This document shows positions 35,219 to 43,500 of a DNA stretch of 64,000 nt, piece by piece. The translations under genes were made by a program, and so were the position numbers. The DNA comes from Microcystis aeruginosa FD4. Its GTDB lineage: Bacteria; Cyanobacteriota; Cyanobacteriia; Cyanobacteriales; Microcystaceae. A model generated the notes under the pieces. The model was not told the origin of the DNA and searched no databases. It saw nothing but the letters and a program-made list of their open reading frames with translations. Location of the stretch: NCBI RefSeq assembly GCF_009792235.1, contig NZ_CP046973.1, positions 4,340,001 through 4,404,000 of the forward strand, given 5' to 3'. The first letter of the stretch is position 1; every line of letters starts with the position of its first letter.

Positions 35219-35463
35219 TTGCTGCCAATACCTCGAAGATAGTCTTTATTAGTGGCTAAGTCCCCCGGTCCCCCATCAAGACAACCAATGTATTCTTTGG
35301 CTGCTTCATAGAATGAAATCGGTTCTTCTTCTTCAGTAATTTCTTTCTTCTCTGCCTTAAATTGCAAGAATTCAATAAAATCTATTACTGATTGCTGTTG
35401 TTGGGGGGTGAGGGTTTGCAGTTTTTCTAAGATGGTTTGTGAGTGAGTGGTTGCTTGTGTCAT
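35215..35463 (-). CDS. DUF2281-like antitoxin partner of VapC
   Basis: The 82-residue protein has an N-terminal LEKLQTLTPQQQQSVIDFIE helix pair and tail YEAAKEYIGCLDGGPGDLAT-NKDYLRGIGSK, overlapping vapC by 4 bp. The N-terminus is shared with 32161-32484 and the fragment at 34665-34766. The tail is shared with 32557-32859, suggesting separable operator- and toxin-binding modules. Confidence 0.88.
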   Translation of the reverse strand: MTQATTHSQTILEKLQTLTPQQQQSVIDFIEFLQFKAEKKEITEEEEPISFYEAAKEYIGCLDGGPGDLATNKDYLRGIGSK

Positions 35464-35507
35464 GGTTTCATTCTCTTGGGGGTTTTAATAATTATATCTT
35501 GATTTCA

Positions 35508-35538
35508 GATACCCGACTTCTTTAAGAAGTCGGGTATC
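35508..35538. repeat. Perfect 31-base palindrome
   Basis: GATACCCGACTTCTT-T-AAGAAGTCGGGTATC can form a 15-bp stem and lies upstream of the vapC antitoxin. Degenerate copies (GATACCCGACTTCTT then AAGAAGTTGACTTCATTT) occur at 32529-32562 and 33710-33743, also beside TA genes. Confidence 0.75.
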
Positions 35539-35545
35539 TAACCCC

Positions 35546-36285
35546 TTACAGTCGATACAATGCCGCTACTCTCTCATCTATCTCTTTTTCCCATTCTTCA
35601 CAGTTAACTCCTTTGGCATCTAAGCATTTTTGTACTAATTTAATGATGGGTTCTTTTTCAGATTCAGAAGCGGGAGGGATGGGAATTTTGGCTATATATT
35701 GACGTTTTAGCCCTATTCTTCCATGTTTCTGTGCATCTCCTAATACTGCTGCAAATATATAGCGTTTCCTGTTCACAAAACGTACATTCTTGATCCTGAA
35801 AAGCTTAATCAGCAAAGGTAAAATTGTACCTCACAGATGCAAGAACTGCTATAAATAATTAATAGAAATAATAAAAACTGTATCATTAATATAAAGACCT
35901 TTTTCATCTAATGTAAAACGAGACTCTTTAGCAATATCAGGATAAACAATCTTGGGGTTTTCAAATTCTGCATAGTAATCACAAGCTCGTAATTACCAGT
36001 AAAATTTACCTTTATCATAGCGTTTCTCTAGCTCAAACTTCCACTGGTTTAAATGTTCAAAGCAGGATATCTTTTAATGTTAATTCCAATAGGGGTAACA
36101 ATTAAGTATTTATCTTTATTTCTAATATGCCATTTACGCACATCATCACCCACAGCTAAAGGTTTAATAATCTCTGCACTTTTAGGGTCTTTAGCAATTA
36201 ATTCTGCTCGTTTTGCACCATCAATCACAAAAGCTTGATTAAAACCAGTTTTAATACCATAATAAATATGTCCAGAAGTGGCGGC
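35546..36285 (-). pseudogene. Decayed C-terminal part of a type IIG restriction-modification enzyme
   Basis: Read on the minus strand through several stops and frameshifts, pieces run in order: TSGHIYYGIKTGFNQAFVID, KPLAVGDDVRKWHIRNKDKY, LELEKRYDKGKF-like, CDYYAEFENPKIVYPDIAKE, LYINDTVFII, and an open 89-residue end with RQYIAKIPIPPASESEKEPI and a C-terminal VAALYRL. This matches the target-recognition region and C-terminus of Eco57I/TaqI-type methylase-endonuclease fusions. The catalytic parts are missing. Confidence 0.8.
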
Positions 36286-36482
36286 TTAAAATAGAACATC
36301 AAAAATGATTAAGATAGCCAATTTTTACAAAAAACTGATTGTATTAGTAAATTATTTTAACCATTCATATAGATTCCATTTCTCCATGATTGGAATTATT
36401 TTTGTTAAATAATCGTAACCTCCTTTACGGTAGTAACCACCAATTTCAGTAATCTCAAATTTCCAAGAAAAACTCACTTGAT
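36286..36482. other. AT-rich spacer
   Basis: Nothing recognisable is seen beyond the edge of the restriction-modification pseudogene. The minus-strand stretch near 36360-36440 might be further decayed coding DNA but shows no family motif. Confidence 0.4.
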
Positions 36483-36986
36483 TTATTGTTGACTCCACGG
36501 ATACCAAACCTCAATTATACCTTGCGGATCTTTTGCACTGGCTTGTGTATTGTCATCTAGGATAATATTATTTCTACCTATTAATGTCTTGATTTCTTTA
36601 GCGGCATCTCTATCTTCATCATAAAAAAATTTAACTAATATTTTTACATCTTCTGAAAAAACTTTTTCATAACTTTGATTTTGTGGATTGTGATTATTAG
36701 AATCTACTGTTCCCTCTTTAACAAGATTTGTCACAGCAATAACTTGCGCTCCATTGTCATTTAGTTTTCTCAGCAAATACTCTGCCTCATTTCTTTGAGA
36801 CTCAGCAGAAATATGTATCCAAACTGTTTTTCCTTTTAAGTTGAAATGACCTTCAGTGCAAAGAACACCGTCTGGACAAAAAATTTTATTCCACCACCAT
36901 GGAGACGTTCCTCCTGCAATGAGAGCTATTAAAATCGCAGAGATGACCTTGGAAAACATAGTTTCTGAATTTTTATCATCAGCCAT
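36483..36986 (-). CDS. Single-pass membrane protein of unknown function
   Basis: The 167-residue protein has a short polar N-terminus, one membrane segment (about 12-30, ISAILIALIAGGTS) and a soluble domain (about 50-167). The domain reads KTVWIHISAESQRNEAEYLL, NGAQVIAVTNLV, VKILVKFFYDEDRDAAKEIK and GIIEVWYP. The alternation suggests an alpha/beta fold resembling LytR-C-type domains; I cannot name it. I choose ATG 36986 for its AGGAGGT eight to nine bases upstream. It follows the chimeric small frame at 37025-37180. Confidence 0.65.
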   Translation of the reverse strand: MADDKNSETMFSKVISAILIALIAGGTSPWWWNKIFCPDGVLCTEGHFNLKGKTVWIHISAESQRNEAEYLLRKLNDNGAQVIAVTNLVKEGTVDSNNHNPQNQSYEKVFSEDVKILVKFFYDEDRDAAKEIKTLIGRNNIILDDNTQASAKDPQGIIEVWYPWSQQ

Positions 36987-37024
36987 TTTTATGTACCTCC
37001 TAAAAGAAATTTTCAAAAATTAAA

Positions 37025-37180
37025 TTAATCATGAGTTAATAAGGCAATCTGTTTTTTTATATCCTTAATCTCTTGCTCAAGAGATTGTTTATCACTCCCT
37101 AAATGCGCTCTGGGTGGTTCATCACTCCATAAATCTGTGGGGGGACAGGTAACTTCTGGGATAATGTCTAGGGCTGTCAT
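37025..37180 (-). pseudogene. Chimeric 51-codon frame: uma2 start fused to a foreign coiled-coil tail
   Basis: The first 22 codons (MTALDIIPEVTCPPTDLWSD then EP) are the duplicated start of uma2; the frame then continues uninterrupted into RAHLGSDKQSLEQEIKDIKK, QIALLTHD and a TAA stop. The switch coincides with the edge of the island repeat at 37115. The tail is probably the 3' end of a gene truncated by the integration. Confidence 0.7.
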
Positions 37181-37316
37181 GACTTTTTCCCGATATTTTA
37201 GGATTGATTAATTGTAGCTTTTTCCCACTACTTTAGAGATGGTGCTGGGGGATTTTTGCCCCTAACTTAATCCTATACCTTGACCGATCGCCTTCCGCAC
37301 TTTATCCTAGCGCCAT
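37115..37316. repeat. Island-flanking direct repeat, right copy (~202 bp)
   Basis: It is the partner of 27857-28059, offset by about 9.26 kb in direct orientation. This copy leads into the complete FAAL gene, so it marks the ancestral upstream region of FAAL. Confidence 0.92.
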
Positions 37317-37370
37317 GAGCAAATATGTTAAAACTTCTATACAATAGTGCCAATAAGCCCGATAACAACG

Positions 37371-39164
37371 ATGACTGAAACCTTAATTCAACCCGCAACC
37401 CTAGTAGAACTCTTACGTTACCGCGCCACGACACAACCGGACGGTCATGCCTACACTTTTCTTATCGATGGTAGAAAAGAAACCCCACCTTTAACCTACA
37501 GTGAACTCGATCGCCAAGCAAGAGCAATCGCCGCCTATTTGCAAAAATACCAGGCCCAAGGAGAACAGGCCCTATTACTCTATCCTCAAAGTTTAGAAGT
37601 AGTGGCCGCTTTTTGTGGTTGTCTTTATGCGGGAGTGATTGCCATTCCCGTCCCCCCACCGGAATCGGGACGACTTAAGCGCACTTTGCCCCGTTTACGG
37701 GCAATTGTCAAGGATTCTAATGCCACCTTTGCCCTAGTTACCGAAAGTATTTTGACTCTTATTGAAGGTGTTAAGGAAGAATTCCCAGAATTCGACCAAA
37801 TGAAATGGATTACTACCGAAAGTATTGATATTTCCCTGGCAGACCAATGGCAAGCTCCCCAGGTGGATAAATCGGCGCTTGCCTATCTGCAATATACCTC
37901 TGGTTCGACTAATATCCCCAAAGGGGTGATGCTAAGTCATTTTAATCTGATGCACCATTGCGGTTACTTGCAAAAAGCTTGTGGTTACGAACCGGATAGC
38001 GTTACCCTAACATGGATGCCCTATTTTCATGATTACGGGTTAGTCGAGGGTATCACCGTCCCCCTCTACAACGGTACACCCTGCTATCTCATGTCTCCCT
38101 TTGCTTTTATTAAGCGTCCGATGCAGTGGTTAAAAAATATTACTAAGTACAAAGTTACTCATAGTCAAGCCCCCAACTTCGCCTATGATCTTTGTACTCG
38201 CAGGATTAAAGCTGCCGATTTAGCGGAATTAGACCTGAGCAGTTGGCAGGCCGCAGGAAATGCCGCAGAACCGATTAACCCGAAGGTAATGGCCAAATTT
38301 GTCGATACTTTTGCCGATTATGGCTTTTCTTGGTCAACTTTCGCCCCCGCTTACGGATTAGCTGAATATACCCTGTTGATTTCTAATAAACCCAAGGGAA
38401 CCACCCCAATTATCACCGCTTTGGATGCCACCGCCTACGAACGCGGTAAAATTGTCCCTGTAGGCTCCGATCGAACCACTGGAGTTAGATACGTCCCCAG
38501 TTGTGGTCGTCGCGTCTGTGATACCCGTATAGCTATCGTTAATCCCGATACTTTTACCCTTTGTGCAGCCGATGAAGTGGGCGAAATTTGGGCCAGTGAC
38601 CCCAGTATGGCCGCCGGATATTGGCAACGGGAAGACGCAACCAAAGAAACTTTTCAAGCTTATCTTGCGGATACAGGAGAAGGACCGTTTTTACGCACAG
38701 GAGATTTAGGTTTTCTTCTCGATGGGGAATTGTATATCACGGGAAAGATTAAAAATTTAATTATTGTCCGTGGTAGTAATCATTATCCCCAAGATTTAGA
38801 ATGGTCAGTACAGCATCTTAATGAGGTTTTTCGTCCCGATTATGGTGCGGCTTTTTCCATTGAAGATAACGGGGAAGAACAGTTAGTGATTGTCCAAGAA
38901 TTAGAACGTCGCAGCGGGGCATTAGATACGGCCAAATTAATTGCCGATATCCGTCAAGAAATCGCCGAAGAACACGAAATTATGACCCATGCCATTGTTT
39001 TGGCCAAATCGGGGACAATTCTTAAAACTGCCAGTGGCAAAATTCAACGCCGCGCTATTAAAGAGAATTTTCTCAATGGTAATATGAGTATTATCGATGC
39101 TTGGTCAGAAAATCCTGAGTTAGTTAGTAAATTCGATCGCTCTAATTCTGAAACAGAAGCATAG
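37371..39164 (+). CDS. Fatty acyl-AMP ligase (FAAL), stand-alone
   Basis: This adenylate-forming enzyme activates fatty acids as acyl-AMP, usually for transfer to an acyl carrier protein. The 597-residue protein has the AMP-binding motif YTSGSTNIPKGVMLSH near 180, MPYFHDYGLVEGI typical of FAAL, GLAEYTL, LRTGDLGFL, and a C-terminal lysine region ASGKIQRR. The FAAL-versus-CoA-ligase call rests on the HDYGL-type motif and length. No ACP, PKS or desaturase gene follows. ATG 37371 is chosen; an upstream in-frame GTG at 37347 is less likely. Confidence 0.9.
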   Translation: MTETLIQPATLVELLRYRATTQPDGHAYTFLIDGRKETPPLTYSELDRQARAIAAYLQKYQAQGEQALLLYPQSLEVVAAFCGCLYAGVIAIPVPPPESGRLKRTLPRLRAIVKDSNATFALVTESILTLIEGVKEEFPEFDQMKWITTESIDISLADQWQAPQVDKSALAYLQYTSGSTNIPKGVMLSHFNLMHHCGYLQKACGYEPDSVTLTWMPYFHDYGLVEGITVPLYNGTPCYLMSPFAFIKRPMQWLKNITKYKVTHSQAPNFAYDLCTRRIKAADLAELDLSSWQAAGNAAEPINPKVMAKFVDTFADYGFSWSTFAPAYGLAEYTLLISNKPKGTTPIITALDATAYERGKIVPVGSDRTTGVRYVPSCGRRVCDTRIAIVNPDTFTLCAADEVGEIWASDPSMAAGYWQREDATKETFQAYLADTGEGPFLRTGDLGFLLDGELYITGKIKNLIIVRGSNHYPQDLEWSVQHLNEVFRPDYGAAFSIEDNGEEQLVIVQELERRSGALDTAKLIADIRQEIAEEHEIMTHAIVLAKSGTILKTASGKIQRRAIKENFLNGNMSIIDAWSENPELVSKFDRSNSETEA

Positions 39165-39248
39165 TTTTTTGGGTGGGCAATGCTCACCCGATCGAGGATA
39201 AATAATCGTGTTAGGATTAGGTTAGGGATTAAAGTTAGGGAGAAAGTG

Positions 39249-39491
39249 ATGTTAACTCAACTGATGGTCAAGCCCTCTTCCTGGATTGAAAAAGGAATTA
39301 AGCTATCTCCAGTAAGGGAAAATTATCTCTTTAAATTCACCGAGGAATTGCATTGTCGATTGGAGGAACTACGGGAACTAGAAAAAAATTACCAACTTAA
39401 TTCTCAAGAGACCGCAGAATTAGCTGGTATTTTAGAGTTAAACGAGATTTTCACGCTCTTAAATGCGCGAATAGTTGCTGAATCTAAATGA
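39249..39491 (+). CDS. Small helical protein upstream of HNH endonuclease
   Basis: The 80-residue protein carries IKLSPVRENYLFKFTEELHC followed by a Leu/Glu-rich helix. It overlaps the HNH gene by 4 bp (ATGA). ATG 39249 has GGGAG nine bases upstream. This pairing of a small helical protein with an HNH protein recurs in cyanobacteria, so it may be an antitoxin or regulator; that is inference. Confidence 0.7.
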   Translation: MLTQLMVKPSSWIEKGIKLSPVRENYLFKFTEELHCRLEELRELEKNYQLNSQETAELAGILELNEIFTLLNARIVAESK

Positions 39492-39886
39492 TTAGTATCA
39501 CAACTCGATTACAAGTCCGAGCAAGAGCCAACTATCTGTGTGAATACTGTCATTCTCCAGAAGAAATTAGTGCCGCATTATTTGAAGTAGATCACATTCA
39601 GCCCAAATCTTTAGGAGGCAAAGATGAATTAGCAAACTTAGCTTTAGCTTGCCAAAGATATAACAGATATCGCTACAATTTTATCAAGGCAATTGATCCG
39701 AAAACAGAACAAGAACTAGAAATATTCAATCCGCGCCAACAGCATTGGCAAGAACATTTTATCTGGACACCAGATGCTTTAAAAATAGTGGGACTTACTC
39801 CCATCGCTAGGGCAACTATTGAACGTTTGGACTTAAATGATGACAATCACAATGAAGGTTTTATCGTTAAAGTTCGTCGATTATGA
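39488..39886 (+). CDS. HNH endonuclease-family protein
   Basis: The 132-residue protein has C18-x2-C21 (CEYC), the HNH core FEVDHIQPKSLGGKDELANL with His36, and ACQRYNRYRYN. In relatives the last motif normally reads CQRCN, giving the second zinc Cys pair; here position 58 is Tyr, so the zinc site may be damaged. It overlaps the upstream small gene by 4 bp. Confidence 0.85.
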   Translation: MISITTRLQVRARANYLCEYCHSPEEISAALFEVDHIQPKSLGGKDELANLALACQRYNRYRYNFIKAIDPKTEQELEIFNPRQQHWQEHFIWTPDALKIVGLTPIARATIERLDLNDDNHNEGFIVKVRRL

Positions 39887-39992
39887 ATCCAGGGAGGTTG
39901 GCATCCACCCAGCACCGATAAAAAACAGGAATAATAGCTTATTGTTATCTAGGTAAATGAGCTTCAATTAAGTTTTTTTTCCAGAGGTCAAA

Positions 39993-40082
39993 ATGATTGT
40001 TACTCAACAGGAATTATATAGATTTCCAGAATATTTAAATTATCAGTACTCCACGGATATAATACTAAATCCCCATTTTTGA
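39993..40082 (+). pseudogene. Possible Uma2-family N-terminal remnant
   Basis: The frame MIVTQQELYRFPEYLNYQYS resembles the usual start of cyanobacterial Uma2 (DUF820) proteins and has CAGAGG upstream of the ATG. It runs into a GGATATAATACTAAATC repeat and stops. The match is short, so this is tentative. Confidence 0.35.
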
Positions 40083-40086
40083 ACAG
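40055..40086 (+). repeat. GGATATAATACTAAATC repeat, copy 1
   Basis: GGATATAATACTAAATCCCC followed by ATTTTTGAACAG matches 49602-49639 with small changes; the preceding ATCAG-ACTC is shared too. A related TAATACTAAATC end lies near 62079. Confidence 0.55.
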
Positions 40087-40112
40087 TGAGTGGAATTAAA
40101 CATAAGATGAAC

Positions 40113-40357
40113 GTAGCGACTGTCTTGATGGTCAAGGGGTAATTCAAAAAAACTCAAGCAGTTGCCGTAAAACTCAAAATCTCAAGCCGGAAAAAAGCGC
40201 AGGAAAAACTAAGCATCTCAGGCTAAACCAAAGCAAGCGTAACCCTTGATCAGAGATAACAAGGAGTGTGAATCTCTAGGGACAAGGTGGTAAATTGTCT
40301 GTTGCTGCCAAGGCTGATTTTGGCGAACCATTGCATTAAGAATGACTAAGATTTACC
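40113..40357 (-). mobile_element. IS110-family 3' remnant
   Basis: It is about 93% similar to the 3' part of the decayed IS110-type element at 46158-48720, starting GTAGCGACTGTCTTGATGGT. It contains the uninterrupted site TAATTCAAAAAAACTC that in the 46-47 kb copy is split by the ISL3 element. Only the last few transposase codons remain. Confidence 0.75.
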
Positions 40358-40469
40358 GTGGGATTTACCAGGGGTTACTTTAGCCGAACACCTGCTCAAA
40401 TCAGTTCAAGCTTTAGGCGTATCAGAGCAGGGTTTCCAAGCTATTGTTTGCGCCGACTGTGAACTCTAA
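40356..40469 (+). pseudogene. C-terminal coding remnant, family unknown
   Basis: An open frame of 37 codons (PWDLPGVTLAEHLLKSVQAL, GVSEQGFQAIVCADCEL) ends in TAA directly after the IS110 remnant. Its composition looks coding, but the 5' part is gone and I do not recognise the family. Confidence 0.4.
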
Positions 40470-40548
40470 ATCTTCGCAAAAAAGGGGATAAATTGCGAAC
40501 TTATGCCCTCCACTTCATACATAGAGGACATTATCAAAGGATCAAGCA

Positions 40549-43500
40549 TTACTCCCACTCCTGTAAGTCTCTGAGCCAATTTTGCAGCAAGCTAGTTAAT
40601 TGAGTACGGCGAGTTTCAAAATTGCCAGCAATTGAGAGCAAGCTAACTCCCACCAGCAATCCGATAATCCATTTAAGCAGGGGATAAAGGGTAATCAAAA
40701 TTACCAACTGATAGAAAGCATTAGCCACAAAAGTAAAAGTGCCAAGATAGAGGAAGGCGCGAATTCGTAAGGCTAATCCGGCAAAAATTGCCACTAAACT
40801 GAGGATGCCAGGCAGGATTCCCGTCTGATGATGAAACCAGAGAGCCGCACTAGCAATAATGCCTGTTCCCAAGAGGCGGAGCAGGTGGCGCAAGGATTTG
40901 CCTTGCCTCCCCTGACAGGTAGGTTCTATCCAGACAAGACAGAGGAGAGACAGTCCGACAAGACTTCTGTAGGCGAAGGGAGTTGCCAGAGAGAAAGCCG
41001 CCAGCCAAAGGGCGATCGCCCAATTCACTAACAAGAGGGTAAGATAGCGCCACCGGGGTTGCTGCCGCAGCCAAGCCAGCCAAGCATAGAATCCAGCCAC
41101 CACCAGCAAACTTAGGGGATTGAGCTTGTCTAAACTGCCCCCAAGGGCGAGTCCTGGAAGAACAAGAGCGAGGAATTGCCAAGGACGAGGCGGCCAGCCC
41201 CAAAGCCGCCAAGGGAGCAGATAGGTGAAAACAGCCACCCCAGAGGCGATTACTCCCCACCAAGGAGCTAGGTAGTTAAAGAAAAATTCGATTGGAGGGA
41301 TGGTACTGGCAGCATAAGCACCAATCCCAGCCCCTTCTAGAATGCCCAGGTAGACCCATATTTCAGCGATAGTTTGGTCAGGATGGTTGCGCCCTTGCCA
41401 GATGGCATAGCGAGTCAAAAATATACCGGCTGCCAATCCCAGCAGTTGATTGACTGCAACGGGATAGAATAAAGCTCCTAGTAACAGGCAACTGCCCAAA
41501 GCCCAGTGCAGGTGGGCAACCCACTTCAATTCTGAACCCGTCAGATGCAAGTAGCCAGCCAACCAGGGAGAGAGCAACCGATAGCCGTAGACAAAGCTGG
41601 CGGCAAGGGCTGCCATTGCCAAAAATCGATCGCCTTGGGACAGGTCGGCAATTTGATAAAACAATAGCTCGTAGGCTGAGATGGAGATCCCGCCAATTCC
41701 CAGGTACAACAAGGGCTTCCCGTCCGAGGAGCGCCGCCCAACTCCGATGGCAATCAGTACCAGTCCCAAAGAACTCAAGCCAGTCCAACTACTGAAAAAT
41801 CCCCAACGCAGAGCGGCTCCTAATGCCCCATAGAGCAAGGGCAGGATATTCCAACTACTGAGCATTTCCTGCCTCTGAGAATACCGGTGCCACCAGTCTC
41901 CCAGCAATTGAGTAAGCAATCCCAAGAGAATATTGGCGATCGCTAGGGCAATTAAAGACTGCTTAGTTAGGTTGAGAACTTCGATGGTGAACAGTTCCAA
42001 GCTCCAGCCTACCCCGTAGATGCCCCAGTTACTCGGCTCGAGGTAGCTTCGATAGGCGATCGCCCCTAAAGTCAGGGCAGGGGCTAGGATAGAGAGGCTT
42101 GATGCAGGTATCTGATCCCAGTAAACGGCTAGAGAATGGAGAGTCAGGGCGACTAACTCCAGGCTACAGAGGAGAATCGCCCAGCCATCGCAGGCGCGGG
42201 CATAGAGGAGAGCAAGTGCAGAAGTACGCTGGCTCAGCCAATGGTGCAACAGCCACAGGGTGATAAGGGCGATCGCCCCCAGCCAATCTAATCCAGAGAG
42301 AGACAATCTCTCTAGCAGGGCATCTATCAAATGCAAGGACAAGCCTACAGTGATGGTAGCCGTCTCTACTTTTTGTAGGCGATGAGTCTGAAAGAACATC
42401 AACCCAGTGGCAATCGCCAAGGTGACGAGACGAGTTTCTTCCCCTACCCAGGTGGGAATTTGGGCAACTAGCAGGACTGAGATGCTCAACCAAATGACTA
42501 GGTTAGGTTGGCGCGAGGGTTGCCAACTGCGATAAGCTGTCGCCCCCATCAGCAGCCAAGTGGCGATCGCTTCTTTACCGTCTGGAGAATTAAAGACATT
42601 GCCAGAAAGATTCAATAAAGTCAGGAGCGAGAGGCAAGTTGCCCAACCATCGCTAACCTGGGCATAAATTCTCGCCAAATTATTCGGTAATGCCCTTAAG
42701 CATTGGCGGAGAATCCACAAGCTTGTCGCAGTAATTACCCCTGCCAACAGCCAGCTTGCTTCTTGCCGCAATGCCCAACCAAAACTGCCATCCCACAGGC
42801 ACAGTGCCAGCCAACTCAAACCAAAACCCACTGTAATCGCTGCTGCTGCTACCTGCTCTAAGTTACGGCTATTGACGAACATCAATCCTGTAGCCATCCC
42901 TAAGCCAATTGAGGCAATTCCTGGTTCCAACCCTTGGGAGAGGAGGGCTGTTAAGGTAAGCAACTGCCACAGGGCTAAAGCTTCTATACTCAACCAACTG
43001 GCAACTTCCCGCCGAGCCAGATTCCAAGTTCCCACCCCAGTCAGGGCAAGGGGAGCCAAACCCCAGACTAAGCCCCACTCTAGCCCCATAAGCGGGCGCT
43101 CCAACACAGAGGTCAACTGGGCGAAAACTGCCCCCTGATTGAGGACAAACAAGCCATAGGATAGCCCAGCCAAGATTAGTCCCAGCTGCCAAGTTGTGTG
43201 GTGTAGGAGATGGAGCAAGGAAGTAGGAGGAAAGGGCTGTTTCACGCTGAATGCCAATTCCAGCACCGCCAGCATGATTAAAATCACGCCCCAAACTGCC
43301 CAACTCAGCCTTGGCCATCCCCAGTCAATCGCCAAAATTAGGGTGAGCAAGCCAGCTAGGTGAGTGAGATAGGCAAGGGAGAGAAAACGGCGGGAAATCT
43401 CTTGAAGGGAAGCTAGTTTGACTTGCCGTTGGCTGAAAATTACTAACGCCAGGGTTGAAGCTGCCAAGTTGAGCGTCCTCAAGGCAGGATTGACTAAGGA

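Larger units (their letters stand above)
39887..40548. other. Graveyard of gene and IS fragments
   Basis: The gap contains a possible uma2 N-terminal remnant (39993-40082), a shared short repeat (40055-40086), a solo IS110-type element end (40113-40357) and a 37-codon coding tail (40356-40469). No intact gene is seen. Confidence 0.6.
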
